NCBI RefSeq assembly: GCF_026342435.1
Contig: NZ_JAPEMT010000005.1
Coordinates: 372,001 to 436,000, forward strand
Reading direction: 5' to 3'
From: Streptomyces sp. NBC_00237
GTDB lineage: Bacteria > Actinomycetota > Actinomycetes > Streptomycetales > Streptomycetaceae
DNA length: 64,000 nucleotides
The translations under genes and the position numbers were made by a program. The notes under the pieces are model-generated. The model was not told the DNA's origin. It saw only the letters and a program-made list of their open reading frames with translations, and ran no database searches. Positions 49,897 through 58,148 of the stretch are shown in pieces. Position 1 is the first letter of the stretch; each line of letters opens with the position of its first letter.

Positions 49897-51486
49897 GTGA
49901 GCGCCACCATCACCCCCGTAGCAGCCCCGCCGGAACCTGCCCCGGCCGCACCCCGCCGAGGCATGTGGCTGGTGCGGACCCTCGCAGCCGCCGTGTCCGG
50001 CCTGTTGCTCTACGCGAGCTTCCCGCCCCGACCCCTGTGGTGGCTCGCGCTGCCCGGGTTCGCCCTGCTGGGCTGGGCCCTGCACGGCCGCAGGCTGCGC
50101 GCCGGATTCGGGCTCGGCCTGGTCGCCGGGCTCGCCTTCCTGCTTCCGCTGCTGTCCTGGACGGGCGAGGAGGTCGGTCCGGTCCCCTGGATCGCGCTGA
50201 CCCTCCTCGAAGCACTGTTCGTGGCCTTCGTCGGCATGGGCATCGCGGGTACGTCCAAGCTGCCTGCCTGGCCCGTGTGGGCGGCCGGGCTGTGGATCGT
50301 GGGGGAGGGGGCGCGGGCCCGCTTCCCGTTCGAGGGCTTCTCCTGGGGCAAGATCGCCTTCGGCCAGGCCGACGGTGTGTTCCTGTCGCTGGCCGGGCTC
50401 GGCGGCACACCGCTGCTGGGCTTCGCGGTCGCCCTGTGCGGCTTCGGCCTCTTCGAGGTGGTCAGGCAGGTCGTCACGTACCGGCGCACGAAGAAGGTTC
50501 CGCGTACCGGGCTTGCGGTGGCGGCGCTGGCCGTCGTCGTACCGCTGCTGGCTTCGCCGGCCACGCGTCCGCTGCTCGACGACTCGGCCGAGGACGGGAC
50601 CGCGACCGCCGCCCTCATCCAGGGCAACGTGCCCCGGTTGGGCCTGGACTTCAACGACCAGCGGCGTGCGGTGCTCGACAACCACGCCCGGCGGACCGAG
50701 CAGCTCGCCGACGAGGTGGCCGCCGGGAAGAAGCCGAAGCCGGACTTCGTGGTGTGGCCGGAGAATTCCTCCGACCTCGATCCGTACCGCAACGACGACG
50801 CACGCGGCGTCATCGACCGGGCCGTCAAGAAGATCGGCGTGCCCGTCGCGATCGGCGCGGTCCTCACCCCGGAGAAGGGCGACCTGCGCAACACCCTCAT
50901 CCAGTGGGACCCGCGGCGCGGCCCCGTCGACACGTACGACAAGCGGCACATCCAGCCGTTCGGCGAGTACATGCCGATGCGGGACTTCGCCCGGATCTTC
51001 AGCAAGGACGTGGACCGGGTGCGCCGTGACTTCGGGCCCGGCAAGAAGGTCGGCGTCTTCGACATGGCGGGCACGAAGGTCGGGCTCGTGACCTGTTACG
51101 AGGCCGCCTTCGACGACGCCGTGCGCGACACGGTGGTGCACGGGGGTCAGGTGATCGCCGTGCCCAGCAACAACGCCACCTTCGGGCGCAGCGAGATGAC
51201 GTACCAGCAGCTCGCGATGAGCCGGGTGCGGGCTGCCGAGCACGGGCGGGCGGTCCTGGTGCCCGTCACCAGTGGTGTGAGCGCGGTCATCCAGCCGGAC
51301 GGCGAAGTGGTCCAGCAGACGGGGATGTTCGTGCCGGACGCGCTGGTCGCGAAGATTCCGCTGCGGTCCTCGCTGACCCCGGCGACCCGGATGGGTGTGG
51401 GTCCTGAGGTCTTCCTCGGGCTGCTGGGGGCGGCGGGCGTGGTGTGGGCTGTCACCCTGCGGGTGCGCGCGCGGCGCAGCTCCTGA
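49897..51486 (+). CDS. lnt: apolipoprotein N-acyltransferase
   Basis: 529 residues. About six N-terminal helices (ASFPPRPLWWLALPGF, FPFEGFSWGKIAFGQ) precede a nitrilase-type domain with the Glu-Lys-Cys triad: VVWPENSS (about 288), the Lys in YDKRHIQPFGEYMP (about 348) and VTCYEAAF (about 400). It adds the third acyl chain to lipoproteins at the outer face of the membrane. GTG 49897 is 7 nt after TAGACT (49884-49889), so the mRNA is probably leaderless. Confidence 0.95.
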   Translation: MSATITPVAAPPEPAPAAPRRGMWLVRTLAAAVSGLLLYASFPPRPLWWLALPGFALLGWALHGRRLRAGFGLGLVAGLAFLLPLLSWTGEEVGPVPWIALTLLEALFVAFVGMGIAGTSKLPAWPVWAAGLWIVGEGARARFPFEGFSWGKIAFGQADGVFLSLAGLGGTPLLGFAVALCGFGLFEVVRQVVTYRRTKKVPRTGLAVAALAVVVPLLASPATRPLLDDSAEDGTATAALIQGNVPRLGLDFNDQRRAVLDNHARRTEQLADEVAAGKKPKPDFVVWPENSSDLDPYRNDDARGVIDRAVKKIGVPVAIGAVLTPEKGDLRNTLIQWDPRRGPVDTYDKRHIQPFGEYMPMRDFARIFSKDVDRVRRDFGPGKKVGVFDMAGTKVGLVTCYEAAFDDAVRDTVVHGGQVIAVPSNNATFGRSEMTYQQLAMSRVRAAEHGRAVLVPVTSGVSAVIQPDGEVVQQTGMFVPDALVAKIPLRSSLTPATRMGVGPEVFLGLLGAAGVVWAVTLRVRARRSS

Positions 51487-51564
51487 GGTCGTCGGCGGTG
51501 GTGTCCTGACGGCCCGGTCACCACGGCTGACGTGGCGCTTTCCGGAGTCCTTTAGGGTCGTGTC

Positions 51565-52086
51565 ATGGCTACTCCCGACTTCATCAAGAACATCCGCGCG
51601 ACCGCGGGGCACCAGCTGCTCTACCTCCCCGGCGTGACCGCCGTGGTCTTCGACGACGAGGGGCGGGTGCTGCTCGGGCGGCGCGCCGACAACGGGGAGT
51701 GGTCGGTCGTCGGCGGCATCCCGGAGCCGGGCGAGCAGCCCGCCGAGGCGGCGGTGCGCGAGGTGTTCGAGGAGACGGGCGTCGAGTGCGTCGTGGAGCG
51801 GGTGGTCCTGGTCCAGACGCTGCGCGCGGTGCAGTACGGGAACGGCGACATCTGCCAGTTCATGGACATCACGGTGGCGTGCCGGGCGACCGGCGGTGAG
51901 GCGTGCGTGAACGACGAGGAGTCCGTGGAGGTCGGCTGGTTCCGGGTGGACGCGCTTCCCGAGATGCGGGAGTTCGCCAACTTCCGGATCAAGCAGGCGT
52001 TGGCGAACGAGCCGACGTGGTTCGCGCAGCCGGGGGAGATGCCGTTGGGTGTGGCGGGGGTGGGGGTTACGCCCGAGGGGCACTGA
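51565..52086 (+). CDS. NUDIX hydrolase
   Basis: 173 residues with an intact NUDIX box: GGIPEPGEQPAEAAVREVFEETGV. A YLPGVTAVVFDDEGRVLLGRR start and C-terminal EVGWFRVDALP fit ADP-ribose pyrophosphatase- or MutT-like enzymes. ATG 51565 is 6 nt after TAGGGT (51553-51558) and has no Shine-Dalgarno. Confidence 0.92.
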   Translation: MATPDFIKNIRATAGHQLLYLPGVTAVVFDDEGRVLLGRRADNGEWSVVGGIPEPGEQPAEAAVREVFEETGVECVVERVVLVQTLRAVQYGNGDICQFMDITVACRATGGEACVNDEESVEVGWFRVDALPEMREFANFRIKQALANEPTWFAQPGEMPLGVAGVGVTPEGH

Positions 52087-52133
52087 GGGGGCTGGTGGGG
52101 GTTTGTGCGGGCCGGAGGGGGCTGGGGTTACTG

Positions 52134-52278
52134 CCGGGGGCTCCGCCCCCGGGCCCCCGGCCGCCTTCGGCGGGTTCTGTGCCCCTGGCCCGCCCCTTCA
52201 CCTAAAGCGCTTGCCGCGCGGCTGTCTCGCGTACGTGCGGGGGCGTCGTGGTTGCTCGCGCAGTTCCCCGCGCCCCTG
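52134..52278. repeat. hairpin and dispersed intergenic repeat, copy 2
   Basis: CCGGGGGC-TCC-GCCCCCGG (52134-52152) is followed at 52192-52278 by the element shared with 1405-1491: CCCCTTCACCTAAA, GTACGTGCGGG and GCGCAGTTCCCCGCGCCCCT. It lies between convergent genes. Confidence 0.7.
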
Positions 52279-52283
52279 GAGGC

Positions 52284-52691
52284 TCAGGTCTTGCGGTAGG
52301 TGTAGGCGTCTGTAGCGGCTGCTGCTACGGCGTCCAGGGGGGCTCCTGTTGAGGCTGTGACCATGGCGGCGATCGTGCCCTCCACGAACGGGGCGTCCAG
52401 CAGGCGGGTGCCGGGCGGGAGTTCGTCCTCGTCGGCGAGCAGTGTCTTCACCGTCAGTACGGCACTGCCCAGGTCGACCAGGACCGCGACCCCCGCACCC
52501 CGGTCGACCTCGTGCGCGGCGCGGGCGACGAGATCCGCGCTCGTCCCGAGGCCGCCGTCCACGTCTCCGCCCGCGGCGGCGACGGGTGCGGTCGGGCCGC
52601 CGCCCGCCAGTCCGCGCGCCAGCTCGGCGACGGCGGACGCCACGGCCGCGCTGTGGGACACCAGGACGAGACCCACCATCGCGTCGTTCAT
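52284..52691 (-). CDS. dhaM: PTS-dependent dihydroxyacetone kinase, phosphotransferase subunit DhaM
   Basis: 135 residues, EIIA-Man-like. The phospho-accepting His is in GLVLVSHSAAVASAVAEL (about residue 13), and VLVDLGSAVLT and NAPFVEG-like LDAPFVEGTIAA follow. It is the short single-domain form and passes phosphate from HPr to DhaL-ADP. ATG overlaps the dhaL stop by 4 nt; last gene of dhaKLM. Confidence 0.92.
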   Translation of the reverse strand: MNDAMVGLVLVSHSAAVASAVAELARGLAGGGPTAPVAAAGGDVDGGLGTSADLVARAAHEVDRGAGVAVLVDLGSAVLTVKTLLADEDELPPGTRLLDAPFVEGTIAAMVTASTGAPLDAVAAAATDAYTYRKT

Positions 52692-53305
52692 CCGGCGGCC
52701 TCCGCCACGTCCGCGAGAGTACGGAAGAGGAGGGCGGCGGACGTCGCACCCGGGTCCTGGTGCCCGATGCTGCGCTCACCGAGATAGCTCGCCCGCCCCT
52801 TGCGCGCCTGGAGCGGCACGGTCGCGAGAGCACCGCTCTCGGCGGCGTCCCTGGCAGCGGTGAAACCGACGTCGCCGCTGGACGTCAGCGCCTCGGCCGC
52901 CGGAATCAGTGCGTCCAGCATCGTCTTGTCCCCGGCCGCCGCCCCGCCCAACCGGGCCACGGCGTCGACCCCGGAGCGCAGGGCGGCCGCGAACTCCGCC
53001 ACGGACACCTCCGCACCCTCGCCAAGCGCCTTCCCGGTGCGGCGCAGCAGCGTTCCGTACAACGGGCCCGAAGCCCCGCCCACGGTGGAGATCAACGTCC
53101 GCCCCGACAGGGCGAGTACGGCGCCCGGTGTCGTGGGTGGCTCCTTGTCCAGTGCGGAGGCCACGGCCGTGAAGCCGCGCCGCAGGTTGCTGCCGTGGTC
53201 GGCGTCCCCGATGGCGGAGTCCAGCTCCGTCAAGCGGTCGGCCTCCTCGTCGACGGCGGCGGCCACCGCCACCATCCAGCGCTGAAAGAACGCGGAATCC
53301 AGCAC
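52688..53305 (-). CDS. dhaL: dihydroxyacetone kinase subunit DhaL
   Basis: 205 residues. The Mg-ADP site is DSAIGDADHGSNLRRG, with GGASGPLYGT and DPGATSAALLF later. It carries the ADP cofactor that is rephosphorylated by DhaM. GTG 53305 has AGAAGG 8 nt upstream; GTG 53311 is too close to it. It follows dhaK after 32 nt. Confidence 0.93.
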   Translation of the reverse strand: MLDSAFFQRWMVAVAAAVDEEADRLTELDSAIGDADHGSNLRRGFTAVASALDKEPPTTPGAVLALSGRTLISTVGGASGPLYGTLLRRTGKALGEGAEVSVAEFAAALRSGVDAVARLGGAAAGDKTMLDALIPAAEALTSSGDVGFTAARDAAESGALATVPLQARKGRASYLGERSIGHQDPGATSAALLFRTLADVAEAAG

Positions 53306-53337
53306 CAACACCCCTTCTCCCTTTCGCATCTGACGGA

Positions 53338-54330
53338 TCAACGTCCCCAGCGCAACGCGGCGGTCTGTACCGGCGCGTCCCACCACCGCAGCATCTCCTC
53401 GTCGACCTGGCACAGCGTCACCGAGCAGCCCGCCATGTCGAGGGACGTGACGTAGTTCCCGACGAGCGTACGGGCCACGGGCACGCCCCGCTCCGAAAGG
53501 ACGCGCTGGACCTCGGCGTTGAACCCGTACAGCTCCAACAGGGGGGTGGCCCCCATGCCGTTCACGAGGGCCAGTACCGGGCCGGTCGGCCGGAGGTCCT
53601 CCAGTACGACGTCCACCGCGTAGTCCGCGATCTCCCGTGCGGTCATCGCGGCGCGGCGCTCACGGCCCGGCTCGCCGTGGATACCGACTCCCAACTCAAG
53701 CTGGCCCACGGGAAGTTCGAAGGTCGGGCTGCCCTTCGCGGGTGTCGAGCACGCGCTCAGCGCGACCCCGAAGCTCCGCGCCGAGTCGTTCACCTTCCGG
53801 GCCACCTCGGCCACCCGCTCCAGCGTCGCGCCCTCGTCCGCGGCGGCCCCGGCGATCTTCTCGACGAAGAGCGTGGCTCCGGTCCCGCGCCGCCCCGCCG
53901 TGTACAGGCTGTCGGTCACGGCGACGTCGTCGTTCACGAGCACCCGCTCGACCCGGATGCCCTCCTCCCCGGCCAACTCGGCGGCCATGTCGAAGTTGAG
54001 GACGTCCCCGGTGTAGTTCTTGACGACGAACAGCACGCCCCGCCCGGAATCGACGGCGGCCGCGGCCCGCACCATCTGGTCCGGTACCGGTGACGTGAAG
54101 ACCTCCCCGGGGCACGCGGCCGACAACATCCCCGGCCCCACGAACCCCGCGTGCAACGGCTCGTGCCCGCTCCCGCCCCCGGAGACCAGCCCCACCTTCC
54201 CGGCGACCGGCGCGTCCCGCCGTACGACGATCCGGTTGGCGACGTCGACCGCGAGATCGGGGTGGGCGGCCGCGATTCCCCGCAGCGCATCGTCGACGAC
54301 GGTCTCGGGCACGTTGATGAGCATCCGCAT
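53338..54330 (-). CDS. dhaK: dihydroxyacetone kinase subunit DhaK
   Basis: 330 residues. VSGGGSGHEPLHAGFVG and the catalytic His that binds dihydroxyacetone covalently (LGVGIHGEPGRER) are present, with VKNYTGDVLNF and NGMGATPLLELY. It phosphorylates dihydroxyacetone to DHAP, feeding glycolysis. GGAGGTACAC precedes ATG 54330. First gene of the operon. Confidence 0.95.
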   Translation of the reverse strand: MRMLINVPETVVDDALRGIAAAHPDLAVDVANRIVVRRDAPVAGKVGLVSGGGSGHEPLHAGFVGPGMLSAACPGEVFTSPVPDQMVRAAAAVDSGRGVLFVVKNYTGDVLNFDMAAELAGEEGIRVERVLVNDDVAVTDSLYTAGRRGTGATLFVEKIAGAAADEGATLERVAEVARKVNDSARSFGVALSACSTPAKGSPTFELPVGQLELGVGIHGEPGRERRAAMTAREIADYAVDVVLEDLRPTGPVLALVNGMGATPLLELYGFNAEVQRVLSERGVPVARTLVGNYVTSLDMAGCSVTLCQVDEEMLRWWDAPVQTAALRWGR

Positions 54331-54506
54331 GTGTACCTCCGGGAGGGGGTGACAGGTGGGCGTCTGGCCTGCGGTGTGGCTGACGGTGTATCCGTTCGTC
54401 CGGGTGGGGCCCGTCGTCCGCGCCTCAAGTATCCAAGAGGGAGCGCCTCGTGGCACGAGGCGTGCAGGTGAGGAGGGAAGGAACACCGAGGGCCCGGGCC
54501 GTCCCG
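54331..54506. other. non-coding region upstream of dhaK
   Basis: No gene seen. It should hold the dhaKLM promoter on the minus strand, but no convincing -35/-10 pair stands out. Confidence 0.4.
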
Positions 54507-54780
54507 TCAGTCGTGGGTGCGAGCCGCCGTCACGTGGTGACCGAGCCAGGTGAGCAGGGGTGTGAGGGTGTGTGCCGCCTGGAGTACGTGGTCCACGGCG
54601 GCGGGGGTGAGCGTGACGTCCTCCCCGGCGGGCGGGCGGGCGGGCGGTCGGTCGGTCGGGCGGGCGGGCGGCGAGCAGCGAGCGGTGCCGCAGCAGGGTG
54701 GCGCGGGGGTGGTCGGCGGGCAAGCCGAGGGGCACGCGTTTCATGAGGTCGCCGGTGACACCTCGAACGCCCGGTCCGTC
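54507..54780 (-). pseudogene. C-terminal remnant of a DUF2461 (TIGR02453-like) protein
   Basis: On the minus strand ATG 54744 opens MKRVPLGLPADHPRATLLRHRSLLAAR, the C-terminal signature of DUF2461 proteins. The end (VDHVLQAAHTLTPLLTWLGHHV, stop 54507-54509) is in another frame. The break lies in a GGCG/GTCG repeat (54627-54670); removing a single 4-nt unit would join both parts. The N-terminal two thirds are missing, cut by the MFS gene. Confidence 0.65.
54627..54670. repeat. tetranucleotide repeat (GGCG/GTCG)11
   Basis: Five GGCG units, three GTCG units and three GGCG units in a row, inside the DUF2461 remnant. Unit gain or loss shifts its reading frame. Confidence 0.9.
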
Positions 54781-54812
54781 CATCCGCCGAAGGCTCCGTT
54801 CGTCCGGGGATC

Positions 54813-56126
54813 CTATGGGGTGCGCAAGGGTTCGGGTGCGCCCACGGGGCCACCGGATTCCGGGTGACCGGAGCCGTCGGCCGAGGCGGCGTCGCGCAGT
54901 GCTGCCTCGCGCAGTGCTGCTTCGACCCGGCGATTGCTGGTCATGGTCGCGGTGACGGCGGTCATGGTCAGGAGGAGCCCGGCGGCGGCGTAGAGCGGGG
55001 CGCGTACGCCGTGGGAGGCGGCCAGCCAGCCGCCGAGGAAGGCGCCGAACGGGGCGGCGCACATGGCGAGCATGCGGGAGGTGGAGGCGACCCGGCCCAT
55101 CAGGTGGGCGGGGACGATCGACTGCCGCAGGGAGGGGGCGAGCACCATCGTGGCGCCCATGCCCGCTCCGCAGACGGCGAGCGCGAGACCGGCGACGTAC
55201 GGATTCGGGGCGGCGGCAAGCCCCAGGATGGCAAGCCCCTCGACTGCGGCCGTGCAGGTCAACGCGGTTCCGGTGCCCAGCCGTCGGCCGATGGAGGAGG
55301 CGATGGCCGCGCCGAGCAGGCCGCCGGTGGCCTCCGCCGTGAGGAGCAGTCCGAAGCCGAACGTGCCGATGCCGAGACGCTCCTGCGCGAAAAGGGCGAG
55401 GACGGTCTCCACGGCAAGGAAGGCGACGTTCCCGACCGCGGGACGCAGCGCGAGCCCGAGCAGCAACCGGTCGCGGAAGACGTACGAAGCACCGGCCCGA
55501 GCCTGCCGCAGCAGAGACTCGCGCGCCTCTTGTACGGGCCGGGGCGTGGCGGGCAGCGACCGTACGAGCAGTGCGGAGAGCGCGAACGACACCGCGTCGG
55601 CGATCAGCGGAACCGTCCGCCCGAGCGCGAGGAGCGCGCTGCCCGCAGGGGGCCCCGCGAAGCCGGATGCGGCGGTCTGGGTGCCGCGCAGGCGGGAGTT
55701 GGCGCGCTCCAGGAGTGCGGGGTCGCGGCCCAGCAGGTCCGGCAGATAAGCGGTGGCGGCGGTGTCGAAGAAGAGCCCGCCGAGGGCGAGCAGGAAGGCG
55801 GTGGCCGCGAGCAGCGGAATGCTCAGTACGTCGAAGGCGGCAGCCGCCGCCGGTATCGCGAGCAGCACCGCACGCACCACGTCCGCGACCCACATGGCGC
55901 GCCGACGGTCCCAGCGGTCCACCAGCGCACCGCCGAGCACTCCGAAGAGCAGCCACGGCAGCGTCCCGGCGGCCGTCACCACGGCGAGCGCCATCGGATC
56001 CCGCGTCAGCGTCAGCGCGAGCAGCGGCAGCGCGGCATGTGTCACCCCGTCGCCGAGCGACGACACCGTCTGCGCGGTCCACAGCCGTCCGAAGCCGGTG
56101 GGCAACTTCTTTGCCTCTGTGGTCAC
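54813..56126 (-). CDS. MFS transporter (MFS_3 / enterobactin-exporter-like)
   Basis: 437 residues with twelve helices: FGRLWTAQTVSSLGDGVTHAALPLLALTL at the start, DRWDRRRAM in loop 2-3. Related to drug and siderophore exporters. GTG 56126 overlaps the stop of the ArsR-type gene (GTGA), so both are one operon and the exporter is probably regulated by it. Confidence 0.9.
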   Translation of the reverse strand: MTTEAKKLPTGFGRLWTAQTVSSLGDGVTHAALPLLALTLTRDPMALAVVTAAGTLPWLLFGVLGGALVDRWDRRRAMWVADVVRAVLLAIPAAAAAFDVLSIPLLAATAFLLALGGLFFDTAATAYLPDLLGRDPALLERANSRLRGTQTAASGFAGPPAGSALLALGRTVPLIADAVSFALSALLVRSLPATPRPVQEARESLLRQARAGASYVFRDRLLLGLALRPAVGNVAFLAVETVLALFAQERLGIGTFGFGLLLTAEATGGLLGAAIASSIGRRLGTGTALTCTAAVEGLAILGLAAAPNPYVAGLALAVCGAGMGATMVLAPSLRQSIVPAHLMGRVASTSRMLAMCAAPFGAFLGGWLAASHGVRAPLYAAAGLLLTMTAVTATMTSNRRVEAALREAALRDAASADGSGHPESGGPVGAPEPLRTP

Positions 56127-56662
56127 TTGGCGTCCCCCTCGGCCTGCTGGCGCGGAGCCGGGCGGAACAGTGCGAAGGCCAGCGACACGTCCGGCAGCGA
56201 CGGGTCGGACAGCTTCTGGTACTCGTCCGCCAGAGCCTCCAGCCGCGCCCCCAGCTCCGCGAACTGCTCCTCGGTGAGGCGCAGATGCGCCATCCGTACG
56301 TGCCGCTCGCCCTCCACCGGCGCCGCCTCCAGGTCGGCCACCGCCTGCCGCATCAGTACATCCGGCTGCCCCGCCCCCGGATCGGGCAGCACGATCGACT
56401 GCGCGGCCATCGCGTAGTACCGCTCGGTGACCCCCCGCACCTTCCGGGTTCGCACCACCTTCACCAGCCCGGCCCGCTCAAGAAGCCGCACGTGGTAGCT
56501 GGAACTGCCCTTGGCGAGGCCCACCTGCTCGGCGATCTGCGTGATCGTCGCAGGCTCGAAGCGGAGCGCGGCGATGATCCGGTGACGGGTGAGGTTGGAG
56601 ACGGCGCGCAGTTGTTCGTCAGTGGTGACGTGGAAGGTCTCGGGGAGATCATCGGTTGTCAT
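56123..56662 (-). CDS. ArsR-family winged-helix regulator
   Basis: 179 residues. Winged helix VSNLTRHRIIAALRFEPATITQIAEQVGLAKGSSSYHVRLLERAGLVKVVRTRKVRG with a C-terminal helical part. No ArsR metal motif (ELCVCDL) is seen, so the signal is likely organic. ATG 56662 directly follows a 13-bp-arm palindrome (56666-56695), its likely operator. Confidence 0.9.
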   Translation of the reverse strand: MTTDDLPETFHVTTDEQLRAVSNLTRHRIIAALRFEPATITQIAEQVGLAKGSSSYHVRLLERAGLVKVVRTRKVRGVTERYYAMAAQSIVLPDPGAGQPDVLMRQAVADLEAAPVEGERHVRMAHLRLTEEQFAELGARLEALADEYQKLSDPSLPDVSLAFALFRPAPRQQAEGDAK

Positions 56663-56665
56663 GCA

Positions 56666-56695
56666 CCCAATGGTCAAGGAGTCTTGACCATTGGG
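56666..56695. promoter_or_regulatory. operator of the ArsR-MFS operon
   Basis: CCCAATGGTCAAG (56666-56678), GAGT, CTTGACCATTGGG (56683-56695): perfect 13-bp arms with a 4-nt spacer, 3 nt before the ATG. On the minus strand TTGACCAT may be part of the promoter, so binding would block transcription. Confidence 0.85.
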
Positions 56696-56770
56696 CAAGG
56701 GGTTTTGTGCGGCCGGTCGGAATCCGCCGTCGGGGGCGGGGTCCTCCGGCTTGCGCCGTACGGGCGACGG

Positions 56771-57964
56771 TCAGGCGTCCCAGGTCACCGGCAGGCTCTT
56801 CACCCCGTACACATCGGCCGCCTCCGGACGCAGCCGGACCTCCTCGGCGGGTACGGCCAGGCGCAGCGTGGGGAAGCGGTCGAGCAGTGCGCGCAGGGCG
56901 ATCCGCATCTCGATGCGCGCCAGCTGCTGCCCCAGGCACAGGTGCACCCCGTGTCCGAAGGCCAGGTGTCCGCCGTCCTGCCGCCGGATGTCGAGCGAGT
57001 GCGGGGCGGTGAAACGCTCCGGGTCACGGTTGGCGGTGTTGTAGGAGAGGAGGACCGTCGTGCCCGCCTCGATGGTCTGGCCGCCCAGCTCGACGTCCTC
57101 CGTCGCCGTACGCATGAACGTCTTGGCGACGGTCAGGTACCGCAGCAGTTCCTCCACGGCCCGGTCTGTGAGCGAGGGGTCGGCGCGCAGTGCGGCCAGC
57201 TGTGCCGGGTTCTCCAGCAGCGCGAAGGTGCCGAGGGCCAGCATGTTGGCGGTGGTGTCGAGTCCGGCCGCCAGCAGGATCAGGCTGATGCCCTGCAACT
57301 CCTCGTCGCTCAGGTCGCTGTCGGCGAGTTCGCTGAGTACGTCGTCGGTGGGGTTCGCGCGCTTGGCGGCCACCAGGCCCGCGAGGTACTGCTGGGTCGC
57401 GGCGTACGCGGCGATCAGTTCCTCGTCGTTCGGCTCGCCGTTCATGAACAAGGCGATCTGCTCCTCGAAGGAGCCGCGCTCCTCGTACGGCACGCCCAGC
57501 AGCTCGCAGATGACGATGGTGGGGATCGGCCGGGCGAACGCGGTCACCAGGTCGGCCGACGGGCCCGCCTTCGCCATGGCGTCCAGGCAGTCGTCGGTGA
57601 TCTGCTCGATGCGCTCGGTGAGCAGCCGCATCCGGCGCGCGGTGAACTTGCCCACCAGCGGCTTGCGGTAGCGCCCGTGCTCCGGGTCGTCCGTGAGGAG
57701 GAACTCGCCGGGCGGTGCCGGAGGGATCTTGAAGTCGGCGACGACGTTCAGGAGGTCCTTGCGCGAGCTGAACCTCGGGTCGGCCAGGACCGACTTGACC
57801 AGGTCGTACCCGGTGATCATCCAGCCGGGAACCCCGCCGGGGTGGGTGATGCGGCTGAGCGGCGCGTGCTCGCGGGCGTCGATCAGTTCTGCCGGTGGAT
57901 CGAAGGGGCAGCCGGACCGGCGCTCCGTCGGCAGGGTCGAGAGGGTGTGGAGGGAGTCACTCAT
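56771..57964 (-). CDS. cytochrome P450
   Basis: 397 residues of the bacterial class I type. The I-helix is LLAAGLDTTANM, the K-helix EELLR (ExxR), and the haem ligand Cys lies in FGHGVHLCLGQQLAR. It needs a ferredoxin and reductase, which are not adjacent. GAGGAACG precedes ATG 57964. It is divergent from a two-HTH regulator, and its promoter is at 58009-58038. Confidence 0.94.
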   Translation of the reverse strand: MSDSLHTLSTLPTERRSGCPFDPPAELIDAREHAPLSRITHPGGVPGWMITGYDLVKSVLADPRFSSRKDLLNVVADFKIPPAPPGEFLLTDDPEHGRYRKPLVGKFTARRMRLLTERIEQITDDCLDAMAKAGPSADLVTAFARPIPTIVICELLGVPYEERGSFEEQIALFMNGEPNDEELIAAYAATQQYLAGLVAAKRANPTDDVLSELADSDLSDEELQGISLILLAAGLDTTANMLALGTFALLENPAQLAALRADPSLTDRAVEELLRYLTVAKTFMRTATEDVELGGQTIEAGTTVLLSYNTANRDPERFTAPHSLDIRRQDGGHLAFGHGVHLCLGQQLARIEMRIALRALLDRFPTLRLAVPAEEVRLRPEAADVYGVKSLPVTWDA

Positions 57965-58008
57965 GGCCGTTCCTCATCTCGCGATATGACGTGTTCGACG
58001 TGTACTGA

Positions 58009-58038
58009 AAGCTACGTTGCGTTCACTGATTCAGTCAA
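58009..58038 (-). promoter_or_regulatory. promoter of the P450 gene with an overlapping palindrome
   Basis: On the minus strand TTGACT (58038-58033), an 18-nt spacer and TAGCTT (58014-58009). The palindrome ACTGATTCAGT (58025-58035) overlaps the -35 and is a candidate operator. Confidence 0.65.
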
Positions 58039-58113
58039 TTGGTCGAACCGCGTTCTTGCAGGTCAGTGGCTGTTATTTGATGCAATGACGCTGGAAGCGA
58101 ATGCAATGGCACG

Positions 58114-58142
58114 TTGCAATGAATGGCGGCGAAGGCAATACT
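58114..58142 (+). promoter_or_regulatory. leaderless promoter of the two-HTH regulator
   Basis: TTGCAA (58114-58119), a 17-nt spacer and AATACT (58137-58142), then 6 nt to ATG 58149. TGCAATG recurs at 58081, 58103 and 58115, possible regulator half-sites. Confidence 0.65.
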
Positions 58143-58148
58143 GACTGC

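Noticed and set aside
54450..54867. Plus-strand frames between dhaK and the MFS gene
   Set aside because: They are Gly/Arg-rich translations of the tetranucleotide repeat; the minus strand carries the recognisable DUF2461 end.
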